NCBI RefSeq assembly: GCF_000498355.1 | Contig: NZ_AVSV01000020.1 | Coordinates: 1 to 54,266 of the forward strand | Direction of reading: 5' to 3' | From: Clostridium sp. Ade.TY | Lineage (GTDB): Bacteria; Bacillota; Clostridia; Clostridiales; Clostridiaceae | DNA length: 54,266 nucleotides | In this document: one piece after another, positions 1 to 8,767 of the stretch | Position numbering within the stretch: position 1 is the first letter of the stretch | How the letters are laid out: every line of letters starts with the position of its first letter | Notes under the pieces: model-generated | What the model was told of the DNA's origin: nothing | The model's database searches: none | Seen by the model: the letters and a program-made list of their open reading frames with translations, nothing else | Made by a program: the position numbers and the translations under genes

Positions 1-28
1 ATTTAGGAGATTTTGTTGTTTTTTTTAA

Positions 29-1063
29 CTATTTATTTATACTATTGTTAAATAAATTCATAATTTTGTTACGGTCCATGGCTGCCTTATCAAAGTCATA
101 ATTTAAAAATATAGTATTATATATGTTTTTGTTGTTTTCTTTTGTTGATGTTGCCTTTGAATAATTAGATAAATTATCTGAAACTTCTTTTGATAATATA
201 AAATCTATAAAACTTTCTGCTGCATCTTTATTTATACAATTTTTAAGTTCAGCAACTGAATCAACATTCCAACCAGTATCTTTAGGAACTATACTTATTA
301 TATCTTTATTAAATTTACTTTGAAGTAATTGATCACCTAAAAAATTTATAGTAACTGCATATTCACCTGATGAAACTCTCTGTATTGAATTAAATCCGCT
401 TACAGTATATGCAGGAACATTTTTGGTGAATTTAGATAAATAATTTTTATAATTTTTTTCACCTAACTTTTGATAAAGTGATGCTAAAAATGTATAACCT
501 GTTCCTGAAGTTTCAGGATTAGGCATTATTATTTGTCCTTTATAATCTTTTCCTAATAAATCATTAAAAGTTTTAGGAAGTTCAATACCTTTACTTTTAA
601 AGTTTTTATCCCAAATTTTTTTATTTATTCCTATTGCTAATGTATCAATTTGAAATCCAGTCCAATAATCATCTGAATCTTTATATTTAAGTGGTATATC
701 ATTAGAATTTGGAGATTTGTACTTTGCTAAAGCACCACTTGATTTTAAAATTTCATAGGCATCACAACTTCCTCCTATGAATATATCTCCATTTGGTTTT
801 TCTTTTTCAGCCAATATTTTATTTACAGCTTCTTCTGTAGGGAGTTTTATACATTCATATGTACAACCGGTTTCTTTTTTAAATTTTTCTAAAAGGGATA
901 TAGCTTCTTCTTCTCTTAATGCTACATAAACTGTTAAGTGTTTTCCTTTTAGGTTGAATTTCTCCTTTTTATTATCCTTAGGCTTAAAAGTAAATACGAT
1001 AAAAAGGAATGATACAAGTATAAAAAAGATAATTATAATTTTTTTATTTAAAATCTTTTTCAT
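29..1063 (-). CDS. Extracellular solute-binding protein (Fe3+/phosphonate/sugar-phosphate type), possibly a sensor subunit
   Basis: A 344-residue protein with an N-terminal hydrophobic segment (about residues 8-26) but no lipobox cysteine, so it is probably membrane-anchored or secreted rather than a lipoprotein. The rest has the periplasmic-binding-protein-II pattern of the FbpA/AfuA/PgtC group: an early VYVALREEEA strand, GDIFIGGSCDA near residue 93, and a PNPETSGTGYTFLA ligand loop near 182. It overlaps the preceding gene by 20 nt and is the last visible gene of an operon with a response regulator and kinase. No permease or ATPase is seen, although the window ends just after the stop. By analogy with HptA and PgtC, orphan members of this family can present a phosphorylated ligand to a kinase; that role is inferred. 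Confidence 0.82.
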   Translation of the reverse strand: MKKILNKKIIIIFFILVSFLFIVFTFKPKDNKKEKFNLKGKHLTVYVALREEEAISLLEKFKKETGCTYECIKLPTEEAVNKILAEKEKPNGDIFIGGSCDAYEILKSSGALAKYKSPNSNDIPLKYKDSDDYWTGFQIDTLAIGINKKIWDKNFKSKGIELPKTFNDLLGKDYKGQIIMPNPETSGTGYTFLASLYQKLGEKNYKNYLSKFTKNVPAYTVSGFNSIQRVSSGEYAVTINFLGDQLLQSKFNKDIISIVPKDTGWNVDSVAELKNCINKDAAESFIDFILSKEVSDNLSNYSKATSTKENNKNIYNTIFLNYDFDKAAMDRNKIMNLFNNSINK

Positions 1064-1832
1064 TTAATTCACCTTTAACATAAATATTTTTTCCATTTTC
1101 ATCACCTAAATATTGAATTGCTAAATAATTTTTATATATAGCAATATATATGGTGTTATTTGAATTATTATTATCTGCTCCGTCTATAAAAGTTTTTAAT
1201 ATTCCTTTTGGTTTTTCATTAAGGTCTGTATTTAGAAAATCTTTATTATCTTTCATAGTGCTAAATTTATTTAAGTGATTTAGTAAGTTAGTTTTTACTT
1301 CTTTATTAAGTACATAAGAAGAGTTTCCTTTTTCATAAATAATTTTTGCCTTAGGAGATTTTAATATATTTAATATGTTTGTATATGTATATAAGTTGTT
1401 AAATAGAGTATTTCTTAGAGTATTTATTAAATATGAATCATCATAAAATTTTTTATTTTCAATAGTTAAACAGTTATTTATTTTATATTTTTCAGAAGTT
1501 CCATTTGAATAAAATATTTCACCTGATATAGTTATAACATTAGTATCTTTAACATCAGTATCATTAGGCATTTTAGAAGATGTTATATTATTGAAATATT
1601 GAACTACATCATTCATAAGTAAGTTATCAGTTGATGTAGTAGTGCCTAAATATTTATTATGTATATTTATTTTTGTTGGAACTTTAGTTGAAAAAACTTT
1701 TTTGTTTGAATTAGAGCTATCTATAACTGTTAAATTATTATAAAGAGCTTTACTTGAATAAAATAAAATAAATAAAATGACAACTATAAAAGTTATATAT
1801 AACATAAATATATTTTTAAAATTTTTATTCAT
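1044..1832 (-). CDS. Unknown membrane-anchored extracytoplasmic protein of the two-component operon
   Basis: A 262-residue protein with one N-terminal membrane segment (about residues 8-27, IFMLYITFIVVILFILFY) followed by a polar, Asn/Lys-rich domain that should lie outside the membrane. An AAGGA ribosome binding site lies 7 nt before the ATG. It sits between the histidine kinase and the solute-binding protein and overlaps the latter by 20 nt, so the three are probably translated together. I do not firmly recognise the family; it may be DUF3919-like. The context suggests an accessory of the sensor complex, but the sequence shows no catalytic motif. Confidence 0.7.
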   Translation of the reverse strand: MNKNFKNIFMLYITFIVVILFILFYSSKALYNNLTVIDSSNSNKKVFSTKVPTKINIHNKYLGTTTSTDNLLMNDVVQYFNNITSSKMPNDTDVKDTNVITISGEIFYSNGTSEKYKINNCLTIENKKFYDDSYLINTLRNTLFNNLYTYTNILNILKSPKAKIIYEKGNSSYVLNKEVKTNLLNHLNKFSTMKDNKDFLNTDLNEKPKGILKTFIDGADNNNSNNTIYIAIYKNYLAIQYLGDENGKNIYVKGELNEKDFK

Positions 1833-1861
1833 AAAAAAATCCTTTCTTTTATAATAAAATC

Positions 1862-3247
1862 CTATTTACTTTGTTTAAAAAATGTTAGTGTTACAGTTGT
1901 TCCTTCATCTAGAACACTTTCAATTTTAAAACTTCCATTTTGAGTAGATAATATTTCTTTGCAGATATTAAGTCCAAGACCATTCCCTTTTATATTCTTT
2001 AAATTTTTTATATTATCTACATCAAATCCTATACCATCATCTGATATAGAAATTTCGATTTTATCAGAAAGATTTTTTGATGATATATTTATAGTTTCGC
2101 ATCCGCTGTATTTAATTGAATTAATTAATATATTTATAAAAACTTGTTTTGTTTTATCATAATCACCATATATAAAAAGATTATCGTAATTTTTTATTAC
2201 TTGAATATGATATTTTTGAAGATTTACACTTAAAATAGATAAACATTCATCAATTAAAGCTTTTATATCTATATAAGTTGATTCAATTGAAAAGTTTTCT
2301 TTATTACCTTTTGATATAGTTAATATTTCTTCAACTAAAGATAATAATCTTCTTCCTTCTTTTTCAATGAGAGAAGAACTATGTATTATTTTTTCTTTAT
2401 CTGATAATTTAGGAATTATTTCAGAAAACCCAATTATTGCAGTTAAAGGCGTTTTAAATTCATGAGATATATTGTCAAAGAAGTTTTTTTGTTTAATTTT
2501 TGCAGATTTTAATTCTTTAACATAAGTATCTATATTTTCGCTCATTATATTAAATGTATTTGCTAAATCTTCTACTTCATCTCCACTTTTTATTTCTATT
2601 TTTTCACCAAAATTACCATTAGCAATTTCATGGGTTTTGTTTTTTAGCATAAGAAGTGGTGTTACTAATTCTTTTGAAAAATTATATATAAGTACTATAC
2701 CTATACCTAATGAAATTAGGCTAACTAAAATCATTATTATTAATGTATTGTTTAGTATATTTGCATAAGAATCATTTTTTAGTATAAGTCTTAATACACC
2801 GCAATTAGCATTTTTATAAAATATTGGTGTAGATAAGAATATATAAGGAACACCATCTATTTTTTTTATTATGTAAGCTTCTGAACCTTCTAATGCTTTA
2901 TCTACATCTGAATTATAAAGACTTACTTGATTTTTATCTGAATCATAAAATATTTGCCCAGAATTACTTATTATTTGAACTCTAGTATCAAATCTATTAC
3001 TTAAGTTAGTGGCAATAAATGGGGAAAGTGATTTAAAAACTTCCTCTTTATTTGGATTTTTATTTGATTCTAATAAATTTTCTATGTAAGCGCCCATTGT
3101 AATATTTTCTTTAAGCAAATATTGGAGAGAATTGTCCAATAAATTTTCAGAAAGAGTATTGAAGGTTATTATGTATATAAAAGCTATGATAGGGATTAAA
3201 ATTGATATGTTAGTTAAAATTATTTTTTGTTTAAGAGTTAGATTCAT
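1862..3247 (-). CDS. Sensor histidine kinase (HAMP, HisKA, HATPase_c)
   Basis: About 461 residues. TM1 is at about 8-28, an extracytoplasmic sensor domain at 29-165, TM2 at 166-190 and a HAMP segment at 190-243. The dimerisation helix carries the phospho-acceptor in ISHEFKTPLTAI (His262). The ATPase domain shows an N-box (NILINSIKYS), G1 (DDGIGF) and G2 (GNGLGLNI). I chose the ATG at 3247; an in-frame TTG at 3259 would add four residues. Either start overlaps the end of the response-regulator gene, which implies translational coupling. It should phosphorylate the upstream-encoded regulator. The ligand is unknown; the solute-binding protein at the end of the operon is a candidate input. Confidence 0.9.
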   Translation of the reverse strand: MNLTLKQKIILTNISILIPIIAFIYIITFNTLSENLLDNSLQYLLKENITMGAYIENLLESNKNPNKEEVFKSLSPFIATNLSNRFDTRVQIISNSGQIFYDSDKNQVSLYNSDVDKALEGSEAYIIKKIDGVPYIFLSTPIFYKNANCGVLRLILKNDSYANILNNTLIIMILVSLISLGIGIVLIYNFSKELVTPLLMLKNKTHEIANGNFGEKIEIKSGDEVEDLANTFNIMSENIDTYVKELKSAKIKQKNFFDNISHEFKTPLTAIIGFSEIIPKLSDKEKIIHSSSLIEKEGRRLLSLVEEILTISKGNKENFSIESTYIDIKALIDECLSILSVNLQKYHIQVIKNYDNLFIYGDYDKTKQVFINILINSIKYSGCETINISSKNLSDKIEISISDDGIGFDVDNIKNLKNIKGNGLGLNICKEILSTQNGSFKIESVLDEGTTVTLTFFKQSK

Positions 3248-3917
3248 CTTCGATATCAAATTTATATCCTGCTTTATATAAAGTTTTAATGTATCCTTGG
3301 CAAGGACCTAATTTTTTTCTAAGTCTTTGAATTAAAATATCTACAGCTCTTGTTGTTCCTTCAAAATCATATCCCCAAATTTTATTTAGTAAATCTTCAC
3401 GGCTAAATACTCTACCTTTATTTTCAGAAAGACAAAGTAATACTTCAAATTCTTTAAATGTTAAATCTACATAATTAGAATTTATAGAAACCTTTCTTTC
3501 AATAGGATTTATTTCAAGTTTTCCAAATGAAAGTAGAGTAGTTTTTTCCTCAGAAGTCTTATCTAATCTTTTTGAGATAACCTTTACTCTAAGTAGTAAT
3601 TCAGTACTATTAAATGGTTTAGTAATATAGTCTTCTGCTCCAAGTCTAAATCCTAATATTTTATCATTAATATCATCTTTAGCTGTAAGCATTATTATTG
3701 GTACATCTTTAATTAATTTAATTTTATTAATAAGTTCAAAGCCACTAATATCAGGAAGCATGGCATCTAATATTATTATATCTGGTTTATTTTTAATAAT
3801 AAGATCTAAAGCTTCATTACCACATGTTGCTGTAATAACATCGTAATTTTGTAACTCTAAATTCATTTTTATAAGTTGTAAAATACTAATTTCATCATCA
3901 ACTACTAAAATATTCAA
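3231..3917 (-). CDS. OmpR/PhoB-family response regulator
   Basis: A 228-residue protein with an N-terminal receiver domain (acidic pocket VVDDE, phospho-acceptor Asp51 in IILDAMLPD, conserved Lys in DYITKPF) and a C-terminal winged-helix domain typical of PhoB/OmpR (LTFKEFEVLL, then RAVDILIQRLRKKL). Translation starts at TTG, preceded by AAGGAG. It is the first gene of a four-gene minus-strand operon with its partner kinase, and a good promoter lies just upstream. The genes diverge from the mgtA leader. Target genes cannot be read from the sequence; autoregulation of the operon is the usual pattern. Confidence 0.93.
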   Translation of the reverse strand: MNILVVDDEISILQLIKMNLELQNYDVITATCGNEALDLIIKNKPDIIILDAMLPDISGFELINKIKLIKDVPIIMLTAKDDINDKILGFRLGAEDYITKPFNSTELLLRVKVISKRLDKTSEEKTTLLSFGKLEINPIERKVSINSNYVDLTFKEFEVLLCLSENKGRVFSREDLLNKIWGYDFEGTTRAVDILIQRLRKKLGPCQGYIKTLYKAGYKFDIEDESNS

Positions 3918-3962
3918 TTTTTTTCTCCTTTTAATTAAATATTGTTAAATGTTATACAATAG

Positions 3963-3991
3963 ATTATACAAAAGGAGTTCGATTTTTACAA
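3963..3991 (-). promoter_or_regulatory. Promoter of the two-component/solute-binding operon
   Basis: Read on the minus strand: -35 TTGTAA, 17-bp spacer, -10 TATAAT, about 45 nt before the TTG start of the response-regulator gene. Spacing and hexamers fit a sigma-A type promoter. Confidence 0.6.
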
Positions 3992-4153
3992 TTAGAAAGG
4001 TTTTCAATAATTAAATATTAACAAAAAATATTATAGAAAAACTTTTCAAAAGTGAGTAATAATCAGATAAAAATTTAAATTAATATAAAAATAAGTACAA
4101 ATTTAACAAAGATTAATGAAAAGTTACAATTGTATTAAAGTAATAATTTCTTG

Positions 4154-4182
4154 TTGACGAAATTTGATTTAGAGAATATAAT
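4154..4182 (+). promoter_or_regulatory. Promoter of the mgtA leader transcript
   Basis: TTGACG (-35), exactly 17 bp, TATAAT (-10). The predicted start lies about 30 nt before the M-box, giving a leader of about 515 nt before mgtA. Confidence 0.75.
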
Positions 4183-4211
4183 GGCATCATATAAAGTAAT
4201 TTTTATAAATT

Positions 4212-4366
4212 GAATAAGTTCTCGGTAGGTGAGGCTACCATAGGGATACGGGTTGCTGCCGCGAAATAATGGAGACACTATTTTGATGGTTAGCAGTATA
4301 CGTCGAATTCAAGGCGTATTCTAATGCAATTTCATTGCCCTACGGAGTTGAAGCTTGAACGGGTTA
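4212..4366 (+). promoter_or_regulatory. M-box (ykoK) Mg2+ riboswitch
   Basis: The conserved M-box landmarks appear in order: GGTAGGTGAGGCTACC (4224-4239), then a GGATACGGGTTGCTGCC block (4244-4260), a central AAGGCGTATTCTAATGCA block (4311-4328), and the 3' CCCTACGGAGTTGAAGC block (4338-4354). It lies between a strong promoter and an intrinsic terminator, upstream of a Mg2+-transport ATPase. This is the established arrangement in which bound Mg2+ favours the terminator and shuts off the transporter gene. Confidence 0.93.
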
Positions 4367-4385
4367 ATTTTATTAAGATTTTATT

Positions 4386-4426
4386 ATCCTTGTTTTGCTT
4401 CGCGTAGAATAAGGATTTTTTTATTT
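4386..4426 (+). terminator. Terminator 1 of the mgtA leader (M-box expression platform)
   Basis: Stem ATCCTTGTTTTG with GAATAAGGAT on the far side (several G-U pairs), loop around CTTCGCG, followed by seven T and another T-run. It lies 20 nt after the M-box. Confidence 0.85.
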
Positions 4427-4469
4427 TTAAAAATTATATATTTTAAGAAATAAGTGAGGTGAGAATAAA

Positions 4470-4610
4470 TTGGAAACTGGGAGTAGTCATTTGGGAATAG
4501 ATGGGCACCTGAGAAGCCTATATTTGATAAAGCAAAACAAAAATAATCTATTAAAAAATACGAGGCCAGTATCTGGTTTATTTGTTTTGCCTAAAAATAT
4601 AGATGCTTAG
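4470..4610 (+). CDS. Putative 46-residue leader peptide/small protein in the mgtA leader
   Basis: A TTG-initiated frame of 46 codons, starting METGSSHLGIDGH and ending LPKNIDA, with GAGGTGAG (4456-4463) 6 nt before the start. It ends with TAG 13 nt before terminator 2. It is longer than expected by chance in such AT-rich DNA, and the ribosome binding site has proper spacing. It has no clear membrane segment; there are two prolines (RP near 33, LP near 41). Its position resembles mgtL-type leader ORFs of enterobacterial mgtA, although the sequence is not similar. Whether it is translated, and whether the peptide or the act of translation matters, cannot be told by eye. Confidence 0.5.
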   Translation: METGSSHLGIDGHLRSLYLIKQNKNNLLKNTRPVSGLFVLPKNIDA

Positions 4611-4623
4611 AAAATTAAGGATG

Positions 4624-4662
4624 CCTGTCTTACTAATATATTTAGTTTGGCAGGTTTTTTTA
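4624..4662 (+). terminator. Terminator 2 of the mgtA leader
   Basis: CCTGTC pairs with GGCAGG, extended by ACTAA/TTAGT, and is followed directly by seven T. It lies 13 nt after the stop of the short leader frame and 44 nt before the mgtA start, so transcripts must pass two terminators. Confidence 0.8.
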
Positions 4663-4705
4663 CGCCCAATTCTCATTACTATTAAAAAGTAAGGAGGGTT
4701 TTAAA

Positions 4706-7405
4706 ATGAAATTATTAAAGGAAAAAAATTTAAATAAAAAAATTAATTTAAAAAAAGAAGAAGCAAACAAAAAATTAATTCAATTTGGATTATTAGAAAA
4801 AAATGATTTTTTCAAGAAACTAGATACAAGAATAGAAGGGTTAGAAAATGAAGAAGCCCAAAGAAGAATAGAAGAATACGGATATAATAAAATTAGTTAT
4901 GGTGAAGGAGTAACATGGTATAAAAGACTTTTTGACGCATTTATAAATCCATTTTCATTAGTATTAATATTATTAGCAATAGTATCATTTTTTACTGATT
5001 ATGTTATTCCAGCTCCACAAAATAAAGATTTAACTACTGTAATTATAATTGTAGTTATGGTAACAATTAGTGGAGTTTTACGTATAGTACAAGAAGGTAA
5101 ATCTAACAAAGCTGGTGAAAAGCTTAAAGAGATGATTGAAACAACAGCAACAGTTGTTAGAGGTGGTAAAACTATTGAAATTCCTATGGATGAAATAGTT
5201 AAGGGCGATGTAATAAAGCTTAATGCAGGTGATATGATTCCAGCAGATGTAAGAATTATTTTTGCAAAAGACTTATTTGTAAGTGAATCAGCAATGACTG
5301 GAGAATCAGAAGCTGTAGAAAAATATGGTGAGTTATCAGAAGAAACTAAAACTAAAGATATAAAAAGTAACTTTGAATTAGAAAATTTAGCTTTTATGGG
5401 AACTAATATTATAAGTGGTACTGCAATAGCCGTTGTATTAAGTACAGGCAATGATACAGTACTTGGAAGTATGGCAAATGTTATAACTGAAAAAAAAGAA
5501 ATGACAAGTTTTGATAAAGGTGTAAACTCAGTAAGTTTCGTATTAATAAGATTTATGGCAATTATGGTTCCTGTAGTATTTGTTATTAATGGAATTACAA
5601 AAGGCAATTGGGTTGAAGCATTTTTATTTGCATTATCAGTAGCAGTTGGATTAACTCCAGAAATGCTTCCAATGATAGTTACAACAAACCTTGCAAAAGG
5701 TGCAGTTAAAATGTCAAAGTATAAAACAATAGTTAAAAATTTAAATTCAATACAAAACTTTGGTGCTATGGATATACTTTGCACAGATAAAACAGGTACA
5801 CTTACAGAAGATAGAATAGTTTTAGAAAATCATCTTGATATACATGGAAATGAAGATATTAGAGTTCTTAAGCATGGATATTTAAATAGTTATTTTCAAA
5901 CAGGTCTTAAAAACTTACTTGATGTTGCAATACTTCAATATGGTGATGAAGAAGGTTTTGATAACTTAAGTGAAAAATATACAAAGGTTGATGAAATTCC
6001 TTTTGATTTTTCACGTAGAAGAATGTCTGTTGTATTGAAAGACAAGAGTGGAAAAACACAACTTATAACAAAAGGTGCAGTTGAGGAAATGCTTGAAATA
6101 TCTTCATATGCAGAATATAAAGGTGAAATAGTAGAATTAACAGAGGAATTAAGAGAAGAAATATTAGAAACTGTTAGTAATCTTAATGCAAATGGTATGA
6201 GAGTAGTTGCAGTATCACAAAAAAATAATCCATCACCAGAAGGTAGTTTTTCTATAAAAGATGAAAGCAATATGGTTCTTATGGGATATATAAGCTTTTT
6301 AGATCCACCAAAAGAATCATCAAAAGATTCTATAGAATTCTTACATGAATATGGAGTAGAAGTTAAAGTATTAACTGGGGATAATGAAAAAGTAACTAAA
6401 TATGTATGTAGTCAAGTTGGAATAAATGTTAAAAATATTTTATTAGGTTCAGAAATTGAAGATATGACAGATGAAGAACTTAAAAAAATAGTTAGACATA
6501 CAAATGTTTTTGCAAAATTATCACCAAGTCAAAAAGCAAGAATTGTTTCAGTATTAAGAGATGATGGACATGTTGTTGGATTCATGGGAGATGGTATAAA
6601 TGATGCTCCAGCAATGAAGAAGGCAGATGTTGGTATTTCAGTAGATACAGCAGTAGATATAGCAAAAGAATCAGCAGATATAATTCTTTTAGAAAAGAAT
6701 CTTATGGTACTTGGAAAAGGTGTTGTTGAAGGACGTAAGACTTTTGCTAATATAATAAAATATATAAAAATGACAGCAAGTTCTAACTTCGGTAATATGT
6801 TTAGTGTGTTAGTTGCAAGTGCATTCTTACCATTTTTACCAATGCTACCAATTCAAATATTAGTATTAAATCTTATATATGATATTTCATGTATAGCAGT
6901 TCCATGGGATAGAGTTGATATGGAATACTTAAGAAAACCACGTAAATGGGATGCTTCATCTATTGGAAGCTTTATGGTATGGTTTGGACCAACAAGCTCA
7001 ATATTTGATATAACAACTTATGCTCTTTTATATTTTGTAATATGTCCATTAGTAGCAGGTGGACATTATGGAGATCCAGGAGTTAACAATGTATTATTTG
7101 TAGCATTATTTAATGCTGGTTGGTTTGTAGAATCATTATGGACACAAACTTTAGTAATACACATGATAAGAACACCAAAAATTCCATTTATTCAAAGTAG
7201 AGCATCAGGTCCAGTATTCTTATTTACAGGACTTGCAATATTAGTTGGAACAGTTATTCCATATACTCCACTTGGAAGAATTCTAGATATGGCAGCAATG
7301 CCACCAATATATTTTGCATATTTAGCAGTAACAATATTAGCTTATATGATTTTGGTAAATGTTGTTAAGAAAATATATATAAGAAAATATGGAAATTTAT
7401 TATAA
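4706..7405 (+). CDS. mgtA: Mg2+-importing P-type ATPase
   Basis: An 899-residue P-type ATPase, the normal length for MgtA/MgtB (type IIIB). Visible motifs: actuator TGES (198-201), TM4 [11 protein letters not shown] (about 315-325), phosphorylation loop DKTGT with Asp361, LTGDNE in the nucleotide/phosphorylation domain, and the hinge GDGINDAPA. Two membrane segments lie before the actuator domain and the rest are in the C-terminal third. It imports Mg2+ across the cell membrane at the cost of ATP. AAGGAGGG lies 7 nt before the ATG. Expression should depend on the M-box and the second leader element upstream. It is a single-gene transcription unit closed by a terminator. Confidence 0.95.
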   Translation: MKLLKEKNLNKKINLKKEEANKKLIQFGLLEKNDFFKKLDTRIEGLENEEAQRRIEEYGYNKISYGEGVTWYKRLFDAFINPFSLVLILLAIVSFFTDYVIPAPQNKDLTTVIIIVVMVTISGVLRIVQEGKSNKAGEKLKEMIETTATVVRGGKTIEIPMDEIVKGDVIKLNAGDMIPADVRIIFAKDLFVSESAMTGESEAVEKYGELSEETKTKDIKSNFELENLAFMGTNIISGTAIAVVLSTGNDTVLGSMANVITEKKEMTSFDKGVNSVSFVLIRFMAIMVPVVFVINGITKGNWVEAFLFALSVAVGLTPEMLPMIVTTNLAKGAVKMSKYKTIVKNLNSIQNFGAMDILCTDKTGTLTEDRIVLENHLDIHGNEDIRVLKHGYLNSYFQTGLKNLLDVAILQYGDEEGFDNLSEKYTKVDEIPFDFSRRRMSVVLKDKSGKTQLITKGAVEEMLEISSYAEYKGEIVELTEELREEILETVSNLNANGMRVVAVSQKNNPSPEGSFSIKDESNMVLMGYISFLDPPKESSKDSIEFLHEYGVEVKVLTGDNEKVTKYVCSQVGINVKNILLGSEIEDMTDEELKKIVRHTNVFAKLSPSQKARIVSVLRDDGHVVGFMGDGINDAPAMKKADVGISVDTAVDIAKESADIILLEKNLMVLGKGVVEGRKTFANIIKYIKMTASSNFGNMFSVLVASAFLPFLPMLPIQILVLNLIYDISCIAVPWDRVDMEYLRKPRKWDASSIGSFMVWFGPTSSIFDITTYALLYFVICPLVAGGHYGDPGVNNVLFVALFNAGWFVESLWTQTLVIHMIRTPKIPFIQSRASGPVFLFTGLAILVGTVIPYTPLGRILDMAAMPPIYFAYLAVTILAYMILVNVVKKIYIRKYGNLL

Positions 7406-7407
7406 AA

Positions 7408-7445
7408 TAAAGGTGCGAGAATTTATTCTCGTACCTTTATTTTTA
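7408..7445 (+). terminator. Terminator after mgtA
   Basis: AAAGGTGCGAGAA and TTCTCGTACCTTT form a hairpin with a short loop and one mismatch, followed by ATTTTTATTTT. Confidence 0.9.
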
Positions 7446-7654
7446 TTTTAAATTATAATTTTAATTTATTATTGGAAAATTGCTTTAAAAATAAACTATA
7501 TTTTTTATTTAAGATAGTTTTTAATAAAGAGAATTTTTTATTAACATGCAAATGATAATATTAAAATATAATTATGAGAGTATATAATAAAAGCATAGAA
7601 TTCAGTATTTGTAGAAGAATATATTTAAAACTTCAAATAAAAAGGAGGAAGACT

Positions 7655-7972
7655 ATGTTTTCAGTATTTAATAAAAATTATAAATCTGTAAATGTAAATG
7701 AATTAGAAAATAAACTTAAATCAATAGATTTAATAGATATTAGGGAGCCTTATGAATATAAAAGTGGTCATTTACCTAATGCAAAAAATATACCAATGGA
7801 AAATATCATTTCAAATCCAGATAAATATTTAAATAAAGATAAAGAATATTATATAATATGTCAATCAGGAGCAAGAAGTAGTAGAGCTTGTAGTGCTTTA
7901 GATAAAGAGGGATATAAAATAATAAATGTTTCTGGCGGAACAGGAAGTTATAATGGAAACTTAGAAAAATAA
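7655..7972 (+). CDS. Rhodanese-like sulfurtransferase, single domain
   Basis: A 105-residue rhodanese domain, from VNVNELENKL to the end. The IDIREPYEYKSGHLPNAKNIP signature and the active loop ICQSGARSSRA with catalytic Cys69 are intact, so it should carry a persulfide and transfer sulfane sulfur to thiols or cyanide-type acceptors in the cytoplasm. I chose the ATG at 7655 because AAAGGAGGA lies just before it; an in-frame ATG at 7574 has no ribosome binding site and would add a basic, non-homologous 27-residue extension. A terminator follows at once, so it is monocistronic. A second rhodanese domain occurs in the fusion protein at 38877. Confidence 0.9.
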   Translation: MFSVFNKNYKSVNVNELENKLKSIDLIDIREPYEYKSGHLPNAKNIPMENIISNPDKYLNKDKEYYIICQSGARSSRACSALDKEGYKIINVSGGTGSYNGNLEK

Positions 7973-7973
7973 T

Positions 7974-8016
7974 AAAAAAGTTTGTACTAAATAAAATATT
8001 AGTGCAAACTTTTTTG
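7974..8016 (+). terminator. Terminator after the rhodanese gene
   Basis: AAAAAAGTTTGTACTAA pairs with TTAGTGCAAACTTTTTT across an A/T loop. Confidence 0.88.
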
Positions 8017-8071
8017 CATAAAATATTATTACATTCATAATATAAAGTATATTAAGTGTAAGGGGAATAAT

Positions 8072-8683
8072 ATGGGAAAAAGAAGGAGAAAAATATGCTG
8101 TGATATATTTGATGATACCAGTTTGCCACCTTGTGCTCAATTTTTAGGTAATATCAATCCTATAATAAAGGATGGAAAAATAATATATAGAAATAATAAT
8201 AGATTATATTTTTTCTTAAGTTTTGATATTAGTACAAATAAAAATTCTAATGTAGAGTATGATCCAGCAGATCCAAGTACCTTTATGAGTAATTCTATTG
8301 GGCATATTCAAATTAGTTCATATAATTTTTTTATTGGGATATTTATTAATGAAATACAAAAAGGGAATATTAAATATGATACTTTAAAAAAAATTCATGA
8401 TGATTGCAATGCAGATAAATTTATAAAAGAAATATTAAATAATGATTATGAAATAGAAAATTCATTTACACCATCATTAAGTTATGCCATATCAAATTCA
8501 AATGCTATATTGCCTTTTTATTATAGTAACTATGTAATAAGTCCAATAAATTATTATATAGTTTTAATATTAAGTAGGCTTTATGGTGAATATGGACTTC
8601 TTTTTGGAAACAATTCGTATATAACTAATGATTATATCAATTATGTATTGTCTAATGTTTATACTGGATATAGCAATTATTAA
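8072..8683 (+). CDS. Unknown protein, 203 residues
   Basis: A complete frame with AGGGG 7 nt before the ATG. The N-terminus is basic and cysteine-containing (MGKRRRKICCDIFDD), the body is Asn/Tyr/Ile-rich and the C-terminus tyrosine-rich. I see no signal peptide, convincing membrane span or catalytic motif, and I do not recognise the family. It stands alone between the rhodanese terminator and the next small gene. The codon use matches its neighbours, so it does not look recently transferred. Confidence 0.7.
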   Translation: MGKRRRKICCDIFDDTSLPPCAQFLGNINPIIKDGKIIYRNNNRLYFFLSFDISTNKNSNVEYDPADPSTFMSNSIGHIQISSYNFFIGIFINEIQKGNIKYDTLKKIHDDCNADKFIKEILNNDYEIENSFTPSLSYAISNSNAILPFYYSNYVISPINYYIVLILSRLYGEYGLLFGNNSYITNDYINYVLSNVYTGYSNY

Positions 8684-8767
8684 TATTAATGTAATAATAC
8701 ATATTGAAGAAAGTATTTTAAATAGTATACTTAATAATATGACAAAAATTAAGTTTAGGAGGATATA

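Larger units (their letters stand above)
4455..4680 (+). promoter_or_regulatory. Second structured region of the mgtA leader (unassigned)
   Basis: Between terminator 1 and mgtA the RNA can fold extensively. GCAAAACAAA (4532-4541) pairs perfectly with TTTGTTTTGC (4581-4590). Outside it, AAGC/TATATTT (4514-4525) matches AAATATA/GCTT (4595-4608), making one long irregular stem. A second terminator follows at 4624. GTGAGAAT (4459-4466), part of a ribosome binding site, is complementary to ATTCTCAT (4669-4676) near the mgtA start. I do not recognise a known riboswitch class here. The long stem lies entirely within a 46-codon open frame, so it may be an attenuation device. Confidence 0.55.

Noticed and set aside
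4470..4610. Second part of the mgtA leader as a yybP-ykoY (Mn2+) riboswitch, because of GGGAGTAG
   Set aside because: Only that short string fits; the remaining conserved blocks of the class are missing, and an open frame runs through the region.
4999..5784. A 261-codon open frame on the minus strand opposite mgtA
   Set aside because: It mirrors the highly conserved plus-strand mgtA coding frame, has no ribosome binding site and gives a low-complexity Ile/Ser/Thr-rich protein, as expected for the antisense of a biased codon set.
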